Below are positions 8,534 to 17,732 of a DNA stretch of 64,000 nt, in pieces (within the stretch, counting starts at the first letter, position 1; each line of letters opens with the position of its first letter). The notes under the pieces are model-generated. The model saw only the letters and a list, made by a program, of their open reading frames with translations, did not search any database and was not told the DNA's origin. This stretch comes from Streptomyces bluensis. Its GTDB lineage: Bacteria > Actinomycetota > Actinomycetes > Streptomycetales > Streptomycetaceae. A program made the position numbers and the translations under genes. Where the stretch lies: NCBI RefSeq assembly GCF_014650715.1, contig NZ_BMVM01000003.1:186001-250000 (forward strand), read 5' to 3'.

Positions 8534-8931
8534 ACGCCCACGCCTTCGGCGTCCAGAGCCACCGCGTCCGGAACGATCCCCGCCACCGGAGGCAGCACCA
8601 TCCCCGCGGCGCTCCCCGCGTCCACCGCGATCCCGACCTGCCCGCCCGCCTCCGGGATCACCTGGTCCAGCAGCCGCGCCCCGTACACCGGCACCCGCTC
8701 AGGCACCGCCTCACCCCGCGCCTCAGCGAACCGCGCCAACGCCGCGTCATCCGTGAACACCAGCAACCAGCGGATACCGCCCGCCTCGACCGACAGCAGC
8801 CCTTCGTCCACCACCGGCACCAGCACCTCACAGCGGCGGAACTCCCCCACCACCGCCCGTAGATCGCCCTGCCCGGCCGCCGCCAGATCCGCCAGCCGCC
8901 CCCGCAACGCCCCCGCGCCCACTACGGCCAC
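8530..8931 (-). CDS. SseB-like N-terminal domain protein
   Basis: 133 residues resembling the SseB N-terminal domain found in many actinobacterial proteins: an opening helix, then VVGEFRRCEVLVPV, IRWLLVFTDDAALARFAEA and a hydrophobic end. The start is GTG at 8931. It is the first gene of the toxin operon and overlaps the next gene by four bases. In Streptomyces such proteins often accompany WXG-type secretion substrates, so an accessory role in loading or export of the Rhs toxin is plausible but not shown. Confidence 0.65.
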   Translation of the reverse strand: MAVVGAGALRGRLADLAAAGQGDLRAVVGEFRRCEVLVPVVDEGLLSVEAGGIRWLLVFTDDAALARFAEARGEAVPERVPVYGARLLDQVIPEAGGQVGIAVDAGSAAGMVLPPVAGIVPDAVALDAEGVGV

Positions 8932-9044
8932 CCCCGTCGACCCTCACGCGCTCATCGCACAAACGGTCGACCACCTTATCCAGTCGGGCCCTGGGGAGCA
9001 CGACAGATCTCGGCCCCGCTGCAGGTGTTTCTCAGGACCTGCCC

Positions 9045-9644
9045 TCACCCCATGGGGCGGTAGTACTGCAACACCGGGAGCAGTTGGGCGAACCACTCCT
9101 GGAGCCGGTCGCGGCCCTTCGCGTCGACCACGCACTCGTAGAAGCGGCCGTCGACGTGGGCGACGCCCATGACGAGTGCCTTGTTGTTGGGGCTCGGTTT
9201 GTAGTGGACGCTGCGGACCTCGTGCCAGGGGAAGTCGACGCTCGCGCCGTGGTCCTCGAAGGAGACTCCGGAGGCGTCGACGACGATGGAGTTGTGGGCG
9301 TCCACGGCCAGGAACTCCGGGCCCTCGGGCGCGGTCGGCTGGGCCGGCGGACCAGCGGGCGCGGCGGCCGGGTACGGGGCGTACGGGTGAGGTGGTGGCG
9401 GACCGTAGGCCTGGTGCGGCTGGGCGGGCGGTTGCGTGTACGGCTGGGCCGGTGGTGGGGGCGGGGGCGCCGGCGCGTACGGCTGCCCCGGTGGTGGGGG
9501 CGGGGGCGCGTACGGCTGGGCGGGTGGTGCGTACGGCGGGGGCGGAGGGCCGAAGCCGGGGGGCGGCGGGGGTGACGGCTGTGGCGACGCCGGTGGGGGC
9601 GGTGGCTGTGGCGACGGTTGTGGGTCCTGCTCCGGCTGCTGCAT
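9045..9644 (-). CDS. Proline-rich protein with C-terminal PH-like domain
   Basis: 199 residues from the ATG at 9644, chosen because AGGGGGA lies 10 bases upstream and residues before it look non-coding. Residues 1-105 are a low-complexity Pro/Gln/Ala/Tyr tract with repeated PPPP and QPYAP units. The rest (FLAVDAHNSIVVDASGVSFE...FPWHEVRSVHYK...RDRLQEWFAQLLPVL) looks like a small beta-rich PH-like domain with a final helix, similar in layout to the protein at 15435-16109. No signal peptide. Function unknown; it lies 113 bases upstream of the Rhs operon in the same direction, so co-transcription is possible. Confidence 0.75.
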   Translation of the reverse strand: MQQPEQDPQPSPQPPPPPASPQPSPPPPPGFGPPPPPYAPPAQPYAPPPPPPGQPYAPAPPPPPPAQPYTQPPAQPHQAYGPPPPHPYAPYPAAAPAGPPAQPTAPEGPEFLAVDAHNSIVVDASGVSFEDHGASVDFPWHEVRSVHYKPSPNNKALVMGVAHVDGRFYECVVDAKGRDRLQEWFAQLLPVLQYYRPMG

Positions 9645-9801
9645 CGTCGTGCGTCCCCCTGCGCATCTGTCCTGGTGCCTGGTGTCGTCGGCGTGATCCA
9701 CGACGCACCGTATCCCTGCCTGCCGGTGAAACATTCCCCGGGGTCCACCGCATTAAAGAAGTCGAGCGGTGCCACGAGCCCACACGAACCAGGGGGAACG
9801 C

Positions 9802-10311
9802 ATGAGACACGTCCGCGCGGAGGGCTATCCGGAGTTCGCGGCGGCGCGCGCTGGGCACCTCTACCGGTCCGCCTGTCTGCTGACCGGCGGTGACACCCAT
9901 CTCGCCGAGGACCTCGTGCAGGAGACGCTCGGGCGGCTGTACGCGCGGTGGGGGCGGGTGTCACGGGTCGGGAATCCGGCCGGGTACGCGCAGACCGTGC
10001 TCACCCGTACGTTCCTCGCTCACCAGCGGCGGCGCAGCAGTACCGAGCGGGCCATCGACGTGTTCCCCGACCTGCCCGACCCACGCGGTGCCGACACTCC
10101 CCTGCGGCTCACCCTCGTCGAGGCGCTGGGCCGGCTGCCCGCCAAGGACCGGGCCGTGGTCGTTCTGCGGTACTGGGAGGACCGTTCCGTCGAGGAGACC
10201 GCCGACGCCATGAACGCCAGCTCGGCCGCCGTACGCACCCGCTGCGTCCGCGCCCTCGCCCGGCTCCGGGAGCTGCTCGGCGAGGACCTCGCCGAGTACG
10301 CGACGCCCTGA
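9802..10311 (+). CDS. SigE-family ECF RNA polymerase sigma factor
   Basis: 169 residues. Region 2 (FAAARAGHLYRSACLLTGGDTH, then LAEDLVQETLGRLYARWGRV) and region 4 (ALGRLPAKDRAVVVLRYWED, then RSVEETADAMNASSAAVRTRC) are both complete, typical of the actinobacterial SigE-like ECF group. The ATG at 9802 follows a clear AGGGGGA. The downstream gene on the same strand encodes a single-pass membrane protein, the common layout of an ECF sigma factor and a membrane partner. Its regulon cannot be told from the sequence. Confidence 0.9.
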   Translation: MRHVRAEGYPEFAAARAGHLYRSACLLTGGDTHLAEDLVQETLGRLYARWGRVSRVGNPAGYAQTVLTRTFLAHQRRRSSTERAIDVFPDLPDPRGADTPLRLTLVEALGRLPAKDRAVVVLRYWEDRSVEETADAMNASSAAVRTRCVRALARLRELLGEDLAEYATP

Positions 10312-10390
10312 CCGGCCTCGGCACATCCCATTCCACTCCACCCACGCCTCCAACCCGCCCACGTACGCCTCCCAGAAACGGTGGTTCGCG

Positions 10391-11698
10391 ATGCCCGTCG
10401 AACTTCACGAGGACCCCTTCGAGCACCGGCTCGGCGACGCCCTGCGTCAGGCCGGTGGAGCCTTCGAGGCCAACGGCGCCGCCCTGGTCGCCGGCGGCGA
10501 GGTGCGGGGACGCAGGTTGCTGCGGCGGCGCCGGGCCACCGTCGCGGGAGGTGTCGCCGGCGTCGCGCTCGCGGGGGTCGGCGGGGCGCTGCTCGTGCCC
10601 GGGGGCGGGAGCGGCGACGGCGGGTCCGTGGCGGCCGCCCCGACGGCGAAGCCGTCCGCATCCGCATCCGCCTCCGCCTCCCCCGGGCCGTCCAGGCCGT
10701 CCCGGCCGATGTCGGGCGAGGAACTGCTCCGCACGCTCAAGCGCCTGCTTCCCGAAGGAGAGTTCAGCGACGAGGACTCCCGCGGAACCGGCGCGGCGTT
10801 CGGTCCCTACGCGCGTCTCGTCTACGACGACGGCAAGGGCGCGGCCGCGATCGGTATCAGCCTCGGCCGGGTCGAGCCGGGCAGCCAGCAGGCCCGTCAG
10901 GTGACCACGTGCCCGGCCAAGGAGCTCGTTCCGCACGACGCCTGCTCCACGAGCCGGCTCCCCGACGGCTCGCTGCTCATGCTCTTCCAGGGCTACGAGT
11001 ATCCGGACCGCCGCGTGGACACCAAGCGGTGGAACGCCGAGCTCGTCACCCCGGAAGGGCACCACGTCTCGCTGAACGAGTGGAACGCCGAGGCCGAGAA
11101 GGACGCCCCGGTCACCCGGCCGGACCCGCCGCTCTCCACGGCGCAACTCAAGGAGGTCGTCACCGCCGAGGACTGGCGTACGGCTGTCGATGCCGTTCCA
11201 GAGGAAACAGAGGCCCCGAAGGAGCCGACGGCCTCCGCGACCTCGCCCGCCGAGCCTCCGGCCGCCGACGGTCAGGCGATCCAGAAGACGCTCATCGGCC
11301 TGCTGCCCAAGGACGTCAAGGTCGTGTCGAAGGGGGGTCAGGAGGGCGAGTACGGCTTTGTCGTCGTCGACGACGGCAAGGGCGCGACCTTCGTGCAGAT
11401 CAATGTGCAGCCCGGCATGTCCGACGTCGAGAGCGAGCTCTTCGGGCCCGACGCCGAGGTCCTGCCGGACGGCACCAAGGTGACCACACGGCAGGGCCAG
11501 GGCGACGACAAGGGCACGGGTCTCGTCATGTGGACCGTCGACACCATCCGCACCGACGGCCTGCGGGTCGTGGTGAGCGCCTTCAACTCCGGCTCACAGA
11601 AGACCGCCCCGACCCGCGACACCCCCGCCCTCACCATGGGGGACCTCAGGAAGATCGCCACGAGTGAGCAGTGGGAGCGGCTCGTCCGCACCGGCTGA
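10391..11698 (+). CDS. Single-pass membrane protein with duplicated extracytoplasmic domain
   Basis: 435 residues. A cytoplasmic part of about 50 residues ending in RGRRLLRRRR is followed by one membrane segment (ATVAGGVAGVALAGVGGALL), a Ser/Ala/Pro linker and two related outer domains. Repeat one begins LLRTLKRLLPEGEF and contains RLVYDDGKGAAAIGISL; repeat two begins IQKTLIGLLPKDVK and contains FVVVDDGKGATFVQINV, so an internal duplication is clear. Its place after the ECF sigma gene suggests an anti-sigma-like or sensor role, but no zinc anti-sigma motif is seen. The stop abuts the stop of the convergent Nramp gene. Confidence 0.8.
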   Translation: MPVELHEDPFEHRLGDALRQAGGAFEANGAALVAGGEVRGRRLLRRRRATVAGGVAGVALAGVGGALLVPGGGSGDGGSVAAAPTAKPSASASASASPGPSRPSRPMSGEELLRTLKRLLPEGEFSDEDSRGTGAAFGPYARLVYDDGKGAAAIGISLGRVEPGSQQARQVTTCPAKELVPHDACSTSRLPDGSLLMLFQGYEYPDRRVDTKRWNAELVTPEGHHVSLNEWNAEAEKDAPVTRPDPPLSTAQLKEVVTAEDWRTAVDAVPEETEAPKEPTASATSPAEPPAADGQAIQKTLIGLLPKDVKVVSKGGQEGEYGFVVVDDGKGATFVQINVQPGMSDVESELFGPDAEVLPDGTKVTTRQGQGDDKGTGLVMWTVDTIRTDGLRVVVSAFNSGSQKTAPTRDTPALTMGDLRKIATSEQWERLVRTG

Positions 11699-13012
11699 TC
11701 AGAAGAACTCGGCCCAGGGCTGGTCCCAGATCTGCTTCACGCACAGCACCACGAACAGCACGCCCGCGACCGCGAGCATCGCGTTGCTCAGCGGCCCGTT
11801 GCGCCACTCGCGCGGGGTGCGGTCGGAGTTGAGGAGCCAGATCAGGGTGAGGGCGAGGAAGGGGAGGAAGGCCGCGCCCAGGACGCCGTAGATGATGACC
11901 AGACGGAAGGGCTGGCCCTGGAAGAGCAGCACCATGGGCGGGAAGGTCAGCCACAGCAGGTACGCGCGGAACGGCCACGACCGCTCCCGCTGGCCCGACG
12001 CGACCTCCTCGCCCTTCAGTTCGCCGCCGCGGGTGCTGTAGCGCGCCACGAAGTCGGCGAACATCAGGCTCACCCCGTGCCAGACGCCGATCAGCGAGGT
12101 GTAGGAGGTGGCGAAGAAGCCGATCAGGAAGAACTTCGCGGTGGCCGGGCCGTACTCGTCCTCCAGGATGTCGCCGAGCTGGATGAGGCCCTTGTCGCCG
12201 CTCGCGATGGCGATGTTCGCGGAGTGCAGCAGTTCCGCGCCGACGAAGAGCATCGCGATCACGAAGATGCCGGTCGTGGCGTACGCGACCCGGTTGTCGA
12301 GGCGCATGATCTTCATCCAGCCCGTGTCCGTCCAGCCCTTGGCGTTGACCCAGTAGCCGTACGCGGCGAGCGTGATGGTGCCGCCGACGCCGCCGATCAG
12401 GCCGAGGGTGTTGAGGATGGAGTCCTTCTCGTCGGGCAGGACGGGGAGGAGGCCCGCGAGGGCGTCGGGGAGGTTCGGGGTGACGCGGATGGCCAGGTAG
12501 ACCGTCACCACGAACATGACGCCCACCAGGACCGTCATGACCTTCTCGAAGACGGCGTACTTGTTGAACCAGACGAAGACCAGACCGGTCAGACCGCAGG
12601 CGATGGCCCACCACTTGAGGTCCATGACGTCGGGGAACAGCGCCTGCAACGGCAGCGCGCTCGACGACATCGCGGCCGCGCCGTACACGAAGCCCCAGAT
12701 CACGACGTAGACGGCGAAGAACCACGTGGTCCAGCGGCCGATGCTCGCCCAGCCGTCGAAGAGGGTGCGGCCGGTGGACAGGTGCCAGCGGCCCGCCGCC
12801 TCGGCGAGGGAGATCTTGACGAGACAGCCGATCACCGCGGCCCACAGCAGGGTGTAGCCGAAGTTGCTGCCCGCGATGAGGGTCGCCACCAGGTCGCCGG
12901 CGCCGACGCCGGTCGCGGCGACGACGATGCCGGGGCCGATGTACTTCCAACTGGTCTTTCGGGGGGCTGAAGTGGGCTTTTCTGTCGCTGTGTTGTCCGT
13001 GGTGTCCGCCAT
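11699..13012 (-). CDS. Nramp-family divalent metal transporter
   Basis: 437 residues with about ten or eleven membrane segments. GPGIVVAATGVGAGDLVATL near the start is the Nramp TM1 signature region; here the usual DPGN is replaced by GVGAGD, a variant seen in Nramp-related proteins whose metal use is uncertain. The ATG at 13012 is chosen because upstream residues are low-complexity. It likely carries divalent cations with protons across the cytoplasmic membrane. It is convergent with the preceding gene with no bases between the two stops. Confidence 0.85.
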   Translation of the reverse strand: MADTTDNTATEKPTSAPRKTSWKYIGPGIVVAATGVGAGDLVATLIAGSNFGYTLLWAAVIGCLVKISLAEAAGRWHLSTGRTLFDGWASIGRWTTWFFAVYVVIWGFVYGAAAMSSSALPLQALFPDVMDLKWWAIACGLTGLVFVWFNKYAVFEKVMTVLVGVMFVVTVYLAIRVTPNLPDALAGLLPVLPDEKDSILNTLGLIGGVGGTITLAAYGYWVNAKGWTDTGWMKIMRLDNRVAYATTGIFVIAMLFVGAELLHSANIAIASGDKGLIQLGDILEDEYGPATAKFFLIGFFATSYTSLIGVWHGVSLMFADFVARYSTRGGELKGEEVASGQRERSWPFRAYLLWLTFPPMVLLFQGQPFRLVIIYGVLGAAFLPFLALTLIWLLNSDRTPREWRNGPLSNAMLAVAGVLFVVLCVKQIWDQPWAEFF

Positions 13013-13078
13013 GCCGATCAAGAAAGCGTAAAGCGGACGACGGCACAAGAGGGCGTACGGTGAAGGAAATCGGCCGCG

Positions 13079-13165
13079 GGGCCGGTCGCGGGGCACGACC
13101 GTGGGGCCGGCCGCCCGACCGTGGGGCCGGCCGCCGGACCGACCGTGGGGCCGGTCGCCGGACCA
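13079..13165. repeat. GC-rich short tandem repeats upstream of Nramp gene
   Basis: A run of imperfect units of about 19 bases built on GACCGTGGGGCCGGCCGCC, occurring about four times with variants. It lies between the Nramp gene and the ATPase gene to its right, upstream of Nramp. It probably represents replication slippage; a regulatory role is not evident. Confidence 0.6.
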
Positions 13166-13234
13166 CGTCACACACGTTGGTCCGGCGACGGGGCCGATGG
13201 AGGCTCGCCCCCGAAGCGGGCCGGAGTTCCCGGG

Positions 13235-13729
13235 CTACGGCCGTCGCCCGCCGCAGCCGCCCAGCCCGCACGTGGCGAGTTCGAACCAGACGGTCTTGCC
13301 CGGCCCGTCCTGGTGGCAGCCCCAGCGCCCCGCGAGCGCGTCCACCAGGAACATTCCCCGGCCTCCCTCCGACGTCTCCTTGACCCGGCGCACCCGGGGA
13401 CTGCGCCGGTCGGCGTCGGACACCTCGCAGCGCAGCACGCCGTGCGCGGCCGACAGTGTCAGCCGCAACCGGCTCCGGGCGTGCACCAGGGCGTTGGTCA
13501 CGAGTTCGCTGACGAGGAGTTCCGCGGTCTCGCTCTGTTCGGTGAGTCCCCAGAACTCCAGTTGTCTGCGGACCTCCGCGCGGGCCCGGCCGGCCGCGGA
13601 GGGACAGGAGTCGTACTCGACGCTTCGATGGCCGGCGCCCGGCGGCAACGGGGAGAGTGTGCCGAACCGAGGGCCGTGGTCGGAGAGTTGCCGTTCGTGT
13701 GCCTCGTATCCCACGGAAAGTCGCAGCAT
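13235..13729 (-). CDS. GHKL ATP-binding protein (anti-sigma/RsbW-like)
   Basis: 164 residues from the ATG at 13729; the frame is open further upstream but that part looks non-coding. The HATPase_c_2 signature is complete: [19 protein letters not shown] (N-box), [27 protein letters not shown] and TVWFEL. The N-terminal 55 residues are a variable extension. This is the third copy of the fold in the window, after 32-469 and the remnant at 2218-2552. It is divergent from the carboxypeptidase gene across about 270 bases in which I see no further gene. Confidence 0.85.
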   Translation of the reverse strand: MLRLSVGYEAHERQLSDHGPRFGTLSPLPPGAGHRSVEYDSCPSAAGRARAEVRRQLEFWGLTEQSETAELLVSELVTNALVHARSRLRLTLSAAHGVLRCEVSDADRRSPRVRRVKETSEGGRGMFLVDALAGRWGCHQDGPGKTVWFELATCGLGGCGGRRP

Positions 13730-13999
13730 GCGTTCAGGGTGCGCTTGTCCGGTGTCCGGCGTCCGGCGCACGGGAGGAATACATGCTTCCGTGTGTACGC
13801 GTACCGCCGACGCCTGGACTGTGGTGGCAAGCCCGGCCATTTTCCGAGCAGTTCAGGCCAACAGAGGCGCACCAAAAACACCCCCGCTCTTGACCTGCCC
13901 ATGCCACCCCCGCACGATGAGCGCCACACCCGCACCAGAAGTCGTACGTCGTGCCGAACCACCCCCCGCTCCACACCCCCGGAGAACCTAGGAGACTTC

Positions 14000-15355
14000 A
14001 TGCGACTCCGCATACGCGACCGCGGCAGACCAGGTCGCCGCTCCGCCGCCCTCATCGGCCTGCTGGCCCTCGCCCTCGCGGCCCCCGTCGCCGCGACGGC
14101 CTCCACCGACGCCGCGGCGACCAGCGCGCAGCGCCCCTCGGCCTCGGCGGACGACATCCGCCAGTACGAGGTCCGCATGCAGTCGAACGTCGAGTCCCGC
14201 ACCGCGCTCCAGCGGGCCGGCGTGAGCGTGGACGACGCCGACGACCACAGCGTCTTCATCTCGGGCCGTGCCGACCAGATCAAGAAGCTGAAGCAACAGG
14301 GCTACGACGTCACGCCGCTGGGTGCGGTGCCCGACCGTTCCGGCGGCGAGGACGACGTACGGCTCTTCGACTTCCCCTCGGCCGACTCGCGCTACAACAA
14401 CTACGCCGAGATGAACGCGCAGATCAACCAGCGGATCGCGGCGTACCCGAACATCATGAGCAAGCGCGTGATCGGCAAGTCGTACGAGGGCCGGGACATC
14501 ATCGCGGTCAAGATCAGTGACAATGTCGCGAGCGACGAGTCCGAGCCCGAGGTGCTGTTCACGGCCCAGCAGCACGCCCGTGAGCACCTCACCGTCGAGA
14601 TGGCGCTGTATCTGATCCGTGAGCTCGGCGCCGGTTATGGGTCCGACTCCCGGGTCACCAACATGGTGAACAACCGCGAGATCTGGATCGTCCCGACACT
14701 CAACCCGGACGGCAGCGAGTACGACATCGCCACCGGGTCGTACCGCTCGTGGCGCAAGAACCGCCAGCCCAACAGCGGTTCGTCGGCCGTCGGTACGGAC
14801 CTGAACCGGAACTGGAACTACCGGTGGGGCTGCTGCGGCGGGTCCTCCGGGTCCACGTCCTCGGAGACCTACCGCGGTCCGTCCGCCGAGTCCGCGCCCG
14901 AGGTGAAGGTCGTCGCCGACTTCGTGCGCAGCCGGGTCGTCGGCGGTGTGCAGCAGATCAAGGCGGGCATCGACTTCCACACCTATAGCGAGCTGGTGCT
15001 CTGGCCGTTCGGGTACACCACCGCCGACACCACCACCGGGATGACGGCGGACGACCGCAACGCGTTCGCGACCGTCGGCCAGAAGATGGCCGCCAGCAAC
15101 GGGTACACGCCCGAGCAGTCCAGCGACCTCTACATCACGGACGGCTCGATCGACGACTGGCTGTGGGGCAACCAGAAGATCTTCGGCTACACCTTCGAGA
15201 TGTATCCGTCGTCGGCCGGCGGGGGCGGTTTCTACCCGCCCGACGAGGTCATCGAGCGGGAGACGTCCCGGAACCGGGACGCGGTGCTGCAACTGCTGGA
15301 GAACGCGGACTGTATGTACCGGTCCATCGGCAAGGAGGCCCAGTACTGCGGGTGA
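14000..15355 (+). CDS. Secreted M14 zinc carboxypeptidase
   Basis: 451 residues. A signal peptide (Arg-rich start, [18 protein letters not shown]) marks it for export, followed by a propeptide-like region of about 90 residues. The M14 catalytic domain shows zinc ligands H192 and E195 in QHAREH and H327 in DFHTYSE, and the general base E400 in [16 protein letters not shown] supplies the substrate-binding Asn/Arg. It removes C-terminal residues from peptides outside the cell. The ATG at 14000 has AGGAG seven bases upstream. It is monocistronic, ended by the hairpin at 15387. Confidence 0.92.
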   Translation: MRLRIRDRGRPGRRSAALIGLLALALAAPVAATASTDAAATSAQRPSASADDIRQYEVRMQSNVESRTALQRAGVSVDDADDHSVFISGRADQIKKLKQQGYDVTPLGAVPDRSGGEDDVRLFDFPSADSRYNNYAEMNAQINQRIAAYPNIMSKRVIGKSYEGRDIIAVKISDNVASDESEPEVLFTAQQHAREHLTVEMALYLIRELGAGYGSDSRVTNMVNNREIWIVPTLNPDGSEYDIATGSYRSWRKNRQPNSGSSAVGTDLNRNWNYRWGCCGGSSGSTSSETYRGPSAESAPEVKVVADFVRSRVVGGVQQIKAGIDFHTYSELVLWPFGYTTADTTTGMTADDRNAFATVGQKMAASNGYTPEQSSDLYITDGSIDDWLWGNQKIFGYTFEMYPSSAGGGGFYPPDEVIERETSRNRDAVLQLLENADCMYRSIGKEAQYCG

Positions 15356-15386
15356 CGCTCCGCTGAAGGCCGGTCGTTGAGGTGGC

Positions 15387-15427
15387 GGGGAACTGCGGGT
15401 CCGTTGTGGCTGGTCGCGCAGTTCCCC
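15387..15427. terminator. Terminator hairpin between convergent genes
   Basis: GGGGAACTGCG (15387-15397) pairs with CGCAGTTCCCC (15417-15427) in a perfect 11-bp stem with a 19-base loop. It lies between the carboxypeptidase gene (+) and the 3' end of the following gene (-). Related GGGGAACTGCG-type hairpins are a common terminator-like element in Streptomyces intergenic DNA. Confidence 0.75.
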
Positions 15428-15434
15428 GCGCCCC

Positions 15435-16109
15435 TTACGGGGCGCTCTCCTGCGTGTCGGCCGCGTCGTCCTCCCTCTCGGCCGCGCCCTCCTCGAAGTA
15501 CGCGTCCAGCACCCCGTCCAGCTGCGACTCCCACTCCTCGAAGCGGCTCCTGGACGTCGCCTCGATCTCGATCGGGTACCAGCGACGGTCGGGGGTGTGC
15601 ACCGTCACCGTGAACCGCTTCCCGAAGCGCGGGGTCTCGGTCTCCAGGGCGCCGATCTCGTCCCAGCGGAACTCGCAGTACTGGTCGTCCAGGGAGAGCC
15701 GTACGCCCTTGTGGTCCGCCACGATCTTCGCGCGGCGGTCGGATGCCTCGAAGACGGGACCGCCGGGGGCTTCCGCCTCGGCTTCCTCCGCCTCGGCTTC
15801 CCCCTCTTCGGTCTCCTCGGTCTCCTCGGCCTCCGCGGGCTTGTCGGCGTCCTCGGGCTTCTCGGCTTCGGCCGAGGTCTTCTCGGCTTCGGCCGAGGGC
15901 TCCTCGGGTGCCTTGTCCTCGACCGGGGGGTCCTTCGGTTCGCCGGACACGGGTGAGGTGAGCCCGGGGATGAAGGCCGGGTCGAATCCGGCGCCTTCCA
16001 GGGGCTGGCTGCTCGAACCTATGCGCTGCTCCACAGCGGGCAGTATGGTCGACGATCCTGTGCCTGGCACAGCCAGCCCCTGGTTCGTTACACGCATTAC
16101 ACGCGTCAC
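15435..16109 (-). CDS. Acidic low-complexity protein with C-terminal PH-like domain
   Basis: Up to 224 residues; a second start at 16097 (MRVTNQG) is also possible. The middle is an extremely acidic Glu/Ala tract with repeats such as SAEAEKTSAEAEKPEDADKP. The C-terminal 100 residues (FEASDRRAKIVADHKGVRLS, CEFRWDEIGALETET, RRWYPIEIEATSR, EEWESQLDGVLDAYF) form a beta-rich PH-like domain ending in a helix, similar in layout to the C-terminus of the proline-rich protein at 9045-9644. No signal peptide or membrane segment. Function unknown; it precedes the GntP cluster's last gene by only 16 bases in the same direction. Confidence 0.75.
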   Translation of the reverse strand: MTRVMRVTNQGLAVPGTGSSTILPAVEQRIGSSSQPLEGAGFDPAFIPGLTSPVSGEPKDPPVEDKAPEEPSAEAEKTSAEAEKPEDADKPAEAEETEETEEGEAEAEEAEAEAPGGPVFEASDRRAKIVADHKGVRLSLDDQYCEFRWDEIGALETETPRFGKRFTVTVHTPDRRWYPIEIEATSRSRFEEWESQLDGVLDAYFEEGAAEREDDAADTQESAP

Positions 16110-16125
16110 CGGGCGTCAGCAGGAG

Positions 16126-17610
16126 TCACACGAAGAAGCTCAAGACCCCTGCCACCGCGAAACCGGCCACCGACAGCACCGTCTCCAGCACCGTCCAGGA
16201 CTTCAGCGTGTCGCGTTCGCTGATGCCGAAGTACTTGGCGACCATCCAGAAGCCGCCGTCGTTGACGTGCGAGGCGAAGATGGAGCCCGCCGAGATCGCC
16301 ATGATGACGAGGGCGATGAAGGCCTGGGAGTGGTCGCCCTCCGAGAGCAGCGGCGCGACGATGCCCGCCGTCGTGACGATCGCGACCGTCGCCGAGCCCT
16401 GGGCCACGCGCAGGACCACGGAGATCAGATACGACAGGACGATCACCGGGAGGCCCACGTCGTTGAACGTGTCCGAGAGTGCCTGGGCGACACCGCTGCC
16501 CTTGAGGACCGCGCCGAAGACACCGCCGGCGCCGACGACGAGCAGGATGTTGCCGACCGGCTTGAGGGAGGCGGTGGACACCGTCTCCAGGGACTTGCGG
16601 GACCAGCCGCGCCGGATGCCGAGCAGGTAGTACGCCAGGAACAGGGCGATCGTGAGCGCCACGAAGGGGTTGCCGAAGAACTCGATCACGGAACGTCCCG
16701 TGGACGGGTCCAGCGCGATCGAGGAGAACGTGGCGGCGAGGATCAGGACCAGCGGCGTACCGATGATGGCGAGCACCGTGGCGAGCGGCACCGGCTTCTC
16801 CTGGGGCTCGGCACCGGACGCGCGCTGCTCGTCGAGCACGGCCTGCCTGGCCTCGGCCGCCGCCTCCACCATGTCCTGCGGTACGGCGACGAAGATGCGC
16901 CGGCCGATCCAGGCCGAGTACGCCCAGGCGGCGATCACGGCCGGGATGCCGCAGACGATGCCCATGAGGATGACCCAGCCGAGGTCCACCTTGAGGAGTC
17001 CGGCGGCGGCCACCGGGCCGGGATGCGGGGGCAGGAAGGCGTGGGTCACGGACAGGCCCGCGAGCAGCGGCATGCAGTACAGCAGGATCGACTTGCCGGA
17101 GCGCTTGGCGGCGGCGTAGACGATCGGCGCGAGGACGAAGATGCCGACGTCGAAGAAGACCGGGATACCGAAGATCAGGCCCGTGAGGCCCATGGCGAGA
17201 GGGGCGCGCTTCTCGCCGAAGAGGTTCAGGAGGCGGGACGCCAGGACCTCCGCGCCGCCGCTCACTTCGAGGATCGCACCGAGCATGGTGCCCAGGCCGA
17301 TGATGATCGCGACGTGGCCGAGGATGCCGCCCATGCCGGACTCGATGGTGGACACCGCGTCCGACTTCTGGACCGTGCCGAAGAGTTCGGTGACGGACAG
17401 ACCCGCCGCCAGGCCGACGGCTATGGAGACCGCGAGGAGGGCCACGAACGGCTGGAGTCTGACCTTGATGATCAGCACGAGGAGCAGCACGATCCCGAGG
17501 GCCGCGACCGTGAGGAGTCCGGCGGTGCCGTCGATGAACGTGAGGATGCCGCCGGTGTGGGGTGGTGTCTCGGGGGCGGTCGCGGCGAGGAGCAAGGCTG
17601 TTGGGGACAT
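16126..17610 (-). CDS. GntP-family gluconate:H+ symporter
   Basis: 494 residues with about 12 to 14 membrane segments. GntP hallmarks include GGILGHVAIIIGLGTMLG, IFGIPVFFDVGIFVLAPIVY and THAFLPPHPGPVAAA. It imports gluconate or a related sugar acid or hydroxy acid with a proton across the cytoplasmic membrane. It is the last gene of the minus-strand kinase-IclR-RidA-GntP group, 122 bases after RidA, and is probably controlled by the IclR protein encoded there. The true substrate may follow from the D-amino acid enzymes encoded divergently. Confidence 0.9.
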   Translation of the reverse strand: MSPTALLLAATAPETPPHTGGILTFIDGTAGLLTVAALGIVLLLVLIIKVRLQPFVALLAVSIAVGLAAGLSVTELFGTVQKSDAVSTIESGMGGILGHVAIIIGLGTMLGAILEVSGGAEVLASRLLNLFGEKRAPLAMGLTGLIFGIPVFFDVGIFVLAPIVYAAAKRSGKSILLYCMPLLAGLSVTHAFLPPHPGPVAAAGLLKVDLGWVILMGIVCGIPAVIAAWAYSAWIGRRIFVAVPQDMVEAAAEARQAVLDEQRASGAEPQEKPVPLATVLAIIGTPLVLILAATFSSIALDPSTGRSVIEFFGNPFVALTIALFLAYYLLGIRRGWSRKSLETVSTASLKPVGNILLVVGAGGVFGAVLKGSGVAQALSDTFNDVGLPVIVLSYLISVVLRVAQGSATVAIVTTAGIVAPLLSEGDHSQAFIALVIMAISAGSIFASHVNDGGFWMVAKYFGISERDTLKSWTVLETVLSVAGFAVAGVLSFFV

Positions 17611-17732
17611 CGCGGGGGACCTCTTCGTAAGTGCATGGTGCTCTTGGGTAGGGGGTATCGCGGTGCGGCGGCCCGTGCGGGGAGTGGGCGCCGCACCGTG
17701 ACGGCGTACGGAGTGCGGAAGTCGAGAGGGTG

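Noticed and set aside
9436..9696. Glycine-rich plus-strand frame
   Set aside because: Exact antisense of the proline-rich tract of the minus-strand gene.
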